From: DATHVI01 sp035461385
Lineage (GTDB): Bacteria > Actinomycetota > Thermoleophilia > Solirubrobacterales > 70-9
Assembly: GCA_035461385.1 (NCBI GenBank)
Contig: DATHVI010000017.1
Location: 1-24,203, forward strand
Reading direction: 5' to 3'
Length of the DNA: 24,203 nt
How positions within the stretch are numbered: the first letter of the stretch is position 1; every line of letters begins with the position of its first letter. Below, in pieces: positions 21,217-24,203 of this stretch. The notes beneath the pieces are model-generated. The model was given only the letters and a program-made list of their open reading frames with translations. It searched no databases and was not told where the DNA came from. Made by a program: the position numbers and the translations under genes.

Positions 21217-23196
21217 TCACGACGTCCGCTCCGCGACGGTCGTGCCGTGGGCATCCACCGTCGCCGCCCACCCCGGAGGCAGTACCAGGGTCGACTCCGG
21301 CAGTTCGAGGACGCTCGGCCCCTCGGCCCGCTCGCCTGCCGCCGGCTCGCCGCGGAGGATCTCGGCGTCGTACCAGCGGCCATCGAAGCGGACCCGGCGC
21401 TGCGAGCGGCTGACGGCGCCCGGCCCCGCCGCCTCGGGTTCCACCTCCGGCCCCGGCACCACCAGCGCCAGCCGGACGGTCACCAGCTCGACCTCGCCCC
21501 CCTCGTCGCGGTAGCCGTAGCGGCGCTCGTGCTCGTCGGCGAACCGCTCGGCGAGCTCGCCCGGGTCGGCATCGGCTGGCCCCGGGATCGCGAGCTCGAA
21601 CGCCTGGCCGCGGTAGCGCAGCTCGAAGGTCGCCTCGGCCTCGGCCTGCTCGAGGCCGGCGGCGATCGACGCGCGCAGCTCCCCGGTCACCGTCGCGATC
21701 CGCTCCGCGGTCAGCTCGGGCCCCGAGAGCATCACCGTCCGGGCGGTGTCGCGCCGGCGCTCGGACGCGATCAGGCCGAGCGCTGAGAGCACCCCGCTTG
21801 CGCGCGGGCAGAGGATGCGCTCGATCCCGAGCTCCGCGGCGAGCGCCGCGGCGTGCATCGGACCGGCGCCGCCGAACGGCATCAGCGCGAACCGGCGCGG
21901 GTCGACGCCGCGCTCGATCGTCACTACCCGCACCGCCCTCGCCATCTCCTGATTCGCGATCCGGAGGATCCCCTCGGCGGTCGCGAGCTCGCCGAGCCCG
22001 AGGTCGCCGGCGAGCCGCGCGACCGCGGCGCGGGCCGCGTCGCGGTCGAGCTCGACCCCGCCGGCGAGCGGCGAGCCGGGGTCGAGGTTGCCGAGCAGGA
22101 GGTTGGCGTCGGTCACCGTCGGCTCTTCGCCGCCGCGTCCGTAGCAGGCCGGCCCGGGCTCGGCGCCGGCCGAGCGGGGGCCGACCCGCAGCGCCCCGCC
22201 GCTGTCGCGCCAGGCGATCGACCCGCCGCCGGCTCCGACCGTGTGGACGTCGACCATCGGCAGCTGGATCACCCGGCCGCCGATCTCGCGCGAGTCGGTC
22301 CGCTGGACCCGGCCGTCCTCGACGACACAGACGTCGCACGAGGTCCCGCCCATGTCGAGCCCGATCGCGTCGCCGCCTCCCGACAGCCGGGCGAGGAGGG
22401 TCGCCCCGACGGCGCCCCCGGCGGGCCCGGAGAGGACGCTCCAGGCCCCGGCGCGCGCCGCCTCGGCCGCCGGCGCCACGCCGCCCGACGAGCGCATCAC
22501 CGAAGGCTCGGGGAGCCCGCGCTCGACCGCGGCCTCCGAGAGCCGGCGGAGGTAGCGGCCGAGCAGGGGGGAGAGGTAGGCGTCGATCACCGTCGTCGAG
22601 CAGCGCTCGTACTCGCGGAACTGGGCCAGGACCTCGTGCGAGGCGGAGACGTGGACGCCCGGGAGCGCGGCGCGTAGGTGCTCGGCGAGCGCGCGCTCGT
22701 GGCTCGGGTCGAGGTATGAGAACAGCAGGCAGATCGCCACCGACTCGGCGTCCGAGGACGCGAGCTCGGCGGCGATCCGCTCGATCTCCGCGACGCCGAG
22801 CGGGTCGACGATGCCGTTCGCCGAGACCCGCTCGCGGGCGCCGAACCGGAGCCCCGGCTCGACCAGGGGCGCCGGCTTCGGAGCGCAGAGGCGGTAGAGC
22901 CGGGGACGGTCCTGGCGGGCGACGTCGAGCAGGTCGGTGAAGCCGTCGGTGGCGACGAGCGCGGTCCGCGCCCCGCCCTCGGTCAGCAGCGCGTTCGTGC
23001 CCACGGTCATCCCGTGGGCGAACCCGGTGACCTCCTCCGCCGCCCTGCCGGCTCGCGCCAGCGCCGCCTCGACCGCGGCGAGGACGCCGCGCGATTGGTC
23101 GCCGGGGGTCGTCGGGGCCTTCGCCGTGTGCAGCGCGCTTCCGTCGAAGACCACCGCATCGGTGAACGTTCCGCCGACGTCTACCCCGAGGAGCAC
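21217..23196 (-). CDS. hyuA: Hydantoinase A / 5-oxoprolinase-family subunit A
   Basis: ATP-dependent subunit that phosphorylates the substrate of hydantoinase, oxoprolinase or acetone-carboxylase type enzymes. About 659 residues. Actin-fold phosphate loop GVDVGGTFTDAVVFDG at the N-terminus, HGMTVGTNALLTEGGARTAL, VARQDRPRLYRL, second phosphate loop IGLDMGGTSCDVCVVE, and VDVHTVGAGGGSIAW, all canonical. GTG 23196 gives the normal family N-terminus (LLGVDVGGTFTD). TTG 23244 would add 16 residues and sits inside the base of a terminator hairpin, so it is less likely. No clear Shine-Dalgarno precedes 23196. First gene of the hyuAB pair. Specificity unknown. Confidence 0.94.
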   Translation of the reverse strand: MLLGVDVGGTFTDAVVFDGSALHTAKAPTTPGDQSRGVLAAVEAALARAGRAAEEVTGFAHGMTVGTNALLTEGGARTALVATDGFTDLLDVARQDRPRLYRLCAPKPAPLVEPGLRFGARERVSANGIVDPLGVAEIERIAAELASSDAESVAICLLFSYLDPSHERALAEHLRAALPGVHVSASHEVLAQFREYERCSTTVIDAYLSPLLGRYLRRLSEAAVERGLPEPSVMRSSGGVAPAAEAARAGAWSVLSGPAGGAVGATLLARLSGGGDAIGLDMGGTSCDVCVVEDGRVQRTDSREIGGRVIQLPMVDVHTVGAGGGSIAWRDSGGALRVGPRSAGAEPGPACYGRGGEEPTVTDANLLLGNLDPGSPLAGGVELDRDAARAAVARLAGDLGLGELATAEGILRIANQEMARAVRVVTIERGVDPRRFALMPFGGAGPMHAAALAAELGIERILCPRASGVLSALGLIASERRRDTARTVMLSGPELTAERIATVTGELRASIAAGLEQAEAEATFELRYRGQAFELAIPGPADADPGELAERFADEHERRYGYRDEGGEVELVTVRLALVVPGPEVEPEAAGPGAVSRSQRRVRFDGRWYDAEILRGEPAAGERAEGPSVLELPESTLVLPPGWAATVDAHGTTVAERTS

Positions 23197-23245
23197 GCGC
23201 CGGACGCTACACGCGGCGCTGGCGAGACAGCCCGCGGCGGCCAAG

Positions 23246-23287
23246 GCACGGGACGGCCCCGGCTTCGCGCCGGGGCCTCGTCCGTGC
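23246..23287 (-). terminator. Terminator-like hairpin between the zinc-motif gene and hyuA
   Basis: GCACGG (23246-23251) pairs with CCGTGC (23282-23287), then GACG/CGTC, then a GC-rich core GCCCCGGC/GCCGGGGC around a TTCG-type loop. It stands 43 bases behind the stop of the gene at 23330 (minus strand). A strong T-run is absent, which is common in such GC-rich genomes. Confidence 0.65.
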
Positions 23288-23329
23288 TAACCCCTTGCCC
23301 GCGGCAACCCCACGCCGCGATCGGCTCGC

Positions 23330-23806
23330 TCAGGCCGCGACCGGCGCCCGCTCGGGGCTCGGCTCGCGGTCGAGCACGTCGAGCTCGATCTCCGGGCCGT
23401 CAAAAGTCTCCTCGAGGTGCTTGTGGGACGGGCAGTAGTCCCGGCCCGGCAGCGGCTCGCGCTGGCAGGGCGTCCCCTTCCTCGTGTGCGCGTGGCACTC
23501 GCGCGGGCGTCCGTCGAGCACGAACCCTTCCGGGAGCCGGTCGAGGAACTCCTCCGCCAGGCGGAGGTTCGTCTCGACCACCCGGCGCACCCGCAGCTGG
23601 TCGTTGATCGCGAAGTGAACGCGGATCTCGTTGAACAACGTCCGCGCCGGGCGGGCGAAGTAGCGGCGGTCGAACGCCAGCCGCCTGATCGTCGCCTCGC
23701 AGGCATCGAGCACCTGCTGCTTGTTGCGGCAGCCGGTCGGATCCGCCGGATCCTCGACTACCTGGGGGGCCAACTCGCGATAGATGGAGCGACTGAACTG
23801 ATACAT
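23330..23806 (-). CDS. Small protein with a C-C-C-H zinc motif
   Basis: 158 residues, function unknown. N-terminal half helical and basic (QQVLDACEATIRRLAFDRRY, then FNEIRVHFAINDQLRVRR). The C-terminal part has C104-x9-C114-x10-C125-x2-H128 in ECHAHTRKGTPC and DYCPSHKHL, a likely single-zinc site. The pattern C-x-x-x-T-x-x-G-x-P-C is seen in small zinc-binding domains of nucleic-acid-associated proteins, so RNA or DNA binding is possible but unproven. Acidic tail. The ATG at 23806 has only a weak AGAAG upstream. A leader of about 100 bases can fold. Between L-aspartate oxidase and hyuA; own promoter region upstream. Confidence 0.82.
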   Translation of the reverse strand: MYQFSRSIYRELAPQVVEDPADPTGCRNKQQVLDACEATIRRLAFDRRYFARPARTLFNEIRVHFAINDQLRVRRVVETNLRLAEEFLDRLPEGFVLDGRPRECHAHTRKGTPCQREPLPGRDYCPSHKHLEETFDGPEIELDVLDREPSPERAPVAA

Positions 23807-23840
23807 CTTCTAACCCCTGGGTCGAATTCCATTTCCCGTC

Positions 23841-23881
23841 GCCTCCAAGCTCTCCGTGCCTTCGGCTCTCCTCCTGGAGGC
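23841..23881 (-). other. Possible structured 5' leader of the zinc-motif gene
   Basis: On the minus strand GCCTCCA (23881-23875) pairs with TGGAGGC (23847-23841). Inside is a small GCC-GAA-GGC hairpin (23866-23858) flanked by purine-rich strands (GGAGGAGA, ACGGAGAGC). It lies 35-75 bases before the start codon, within the leader. It matches no riboswitch consensus I know. Could be an RNA thermometer, protein-binding site or chance in GC-rich DNA. Confidence 0.35.
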
Positions 23882-23889
23882 CGGGCGAG

Positions 23890-23970
23890 TATCCCACGTT
23901 CGTATGAACGCTTAACGCCTAAAGATTAAGCGCTGATTAACCAATCGGACATATGGCTTTCATCCGATCG
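23890..23970. promoter_or_regulatory. A/T-rich region with three inverted repeats, promoter of the zinc-motif gene
   Basis: CGTTC/GAACG (23897-23910, 4-base loop), CGCTTAA/TTAAGCG (23909-23932) and ATCGGA/TCCGAT (23944-23968) follow one another. On the minus strand TTAAGC and GATACT, 16 bases apart, could be -35 and -10. The 242-base gap from nadB contains no coding sequence. Confidence 0.4.
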
Positions 23971-24048
23971 GAGACCTGTCATTCGTGCGGCACGCTCGCG
24001 CTTCTGTCCGCCGGGCCGTCGGCAGGCAGCGTCCGCGCCCCAGACAGC

Positions 24049-24203
24049 TCAAGCCCAGCGTTCGTGCCTGATCTCGCCCCGGGGCTCGACGACGAGGTGG
24101 ACGCCGTCGAGCGCGGGGTCGGGGAGCCGGAAGTCGTCGCGCCGGTGGGCACCCCGCGACTCGCGCCGCTCGAGCGCCGAGCGGGCAATCAGCCGGGCGA
24201 GCG
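24049..24203 (-). CDS. nadB: L-aspartate oxidase NadB, C-terminal end (runs off the right edge)
   Basis: Last 51 residues of a flavoprotein. The reading frame starting at 24201 gives ARLIARSALERRESRGAHRR, then DDFRLPDPALDGVHLVV and the end EPRGEIRHERWA. The S-A-L-x-R-x-E-S-R-G-A-H pattern, with the Arg and His that bind the dicarboxylate, is the C-terminal part of NadB/succinate-dehydrogenase flavoproteins; the short tail after it favours NadB over SdhA. NadB oxidises aspartate to iminoaspartate in NAD synthesis. The rest of the gene, and nadA/nadC neighbours if any, lie outside. The stop is the TGA at 24051-24049. A longer reading in another frame covers the same bases and is a shadow. Confidence 0.85.
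   Translation of the reverse strand, partial: LARLIARSALERRESRGAHRRDDFRLPDPALDGVHLVVEPRGEIRHERWA

Noticed and set aside
23242..23244. TTG start for hyuA
   Set aside because: It lies against the base of the terminator hairpin and adds 16 residues not seen in the family; GTG 23196 gives the normal N-terminus.
23979..24188. 69-residue Ser/Arg-rich frame at the right edge
   Set aside because: It is a shadow of the nadB C-terminus, which is read in a different minus-strand frame and has recognisable motifs.

Overview
The window is very GC-rich (roughly 70% by eye) and dense with genes, with GTG and TTG starts and short gaps. It carries a CysO-type sulfur carrier, a CysM-type cysteine synthase and a Mec-type JAMM peptidase. 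Together these point to a high-GC actinobacterium, possibly of the class Thermoleophilia (Solirubrobacterales). The class-level guess is inference. No rRNA, tRNA, CRISPR array, insertion sequence or phage gene was seen.

Layout. (1) 1-2102, minus strand: Fe-S cluster assembly, an Rrf2 regulator followed by sufC and a sufS that runs off the left edge. sufB and sufD are not between them. (2) 2270-3902, minus: a NarL-type response regulator and its histidine kinase, overlapping. (3) 4119-4991, plus: the membrane protease HtpX. (4) 5219-6710, plus: a rhodanese/E1-like fusion followed by the sulfur carrier CysO. (5) 6813-9400, minus: a polar amino-acid ABC importer. (6) 9471-14343, minus: a carbohydrate ABC importer with ATPase, binding protein and two permeases. 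(7) 14435-16326, plus: CysM, Mec and a zinc-ribbon membrane protein. (8) 16360-19459, minus: a VOC protein, a degenerate peptidase-like protein, a DUF1152 protein and a DUF1802 protein. (9) 19629-23196, minus: hydantoinase/5-oxoprolinase subunits A and B. (10) 23330-24203, minus: a small zinc-motif protein and the C-terminus of L-aspartate oxidase.

How the genes fit together. Blocks 4 and 7 supply a whole CysO-dependent cysteine pathway: the E1 and rhodanese charge CysO with sulfur, CysM builds CysO-cysteine, and Mec releases cysteine. The two halves lie 7.7 kb apart, separated by two ABC importers. Block 1 uses cysteine sulfur for Fe-S clusters, so sulfur handling is the main theme of the window. 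NadB at the right edge may be unrelated.

The most interesting non-coding signals are intergenic. A roughly 125-base imperfect palindrome lies upstream of the Rrf2 gene. A long hairpin spans the malF-malG junction and would bury the malG ribosome-binding site. Hairpins follow both binding-protein genes. At two genes (hyuB and the gene at 16892) the 3' end, including the stop codon, is duplicated in tandem. The most interesting coding oddities are an Ig/SdrD-B-like domain inserted in a periplasmic loop of the MalF-like permease, the reversed domain order of the MoeZ-like protein, and a DUF1152 gene with no ordinary start codon where the fold should begin.
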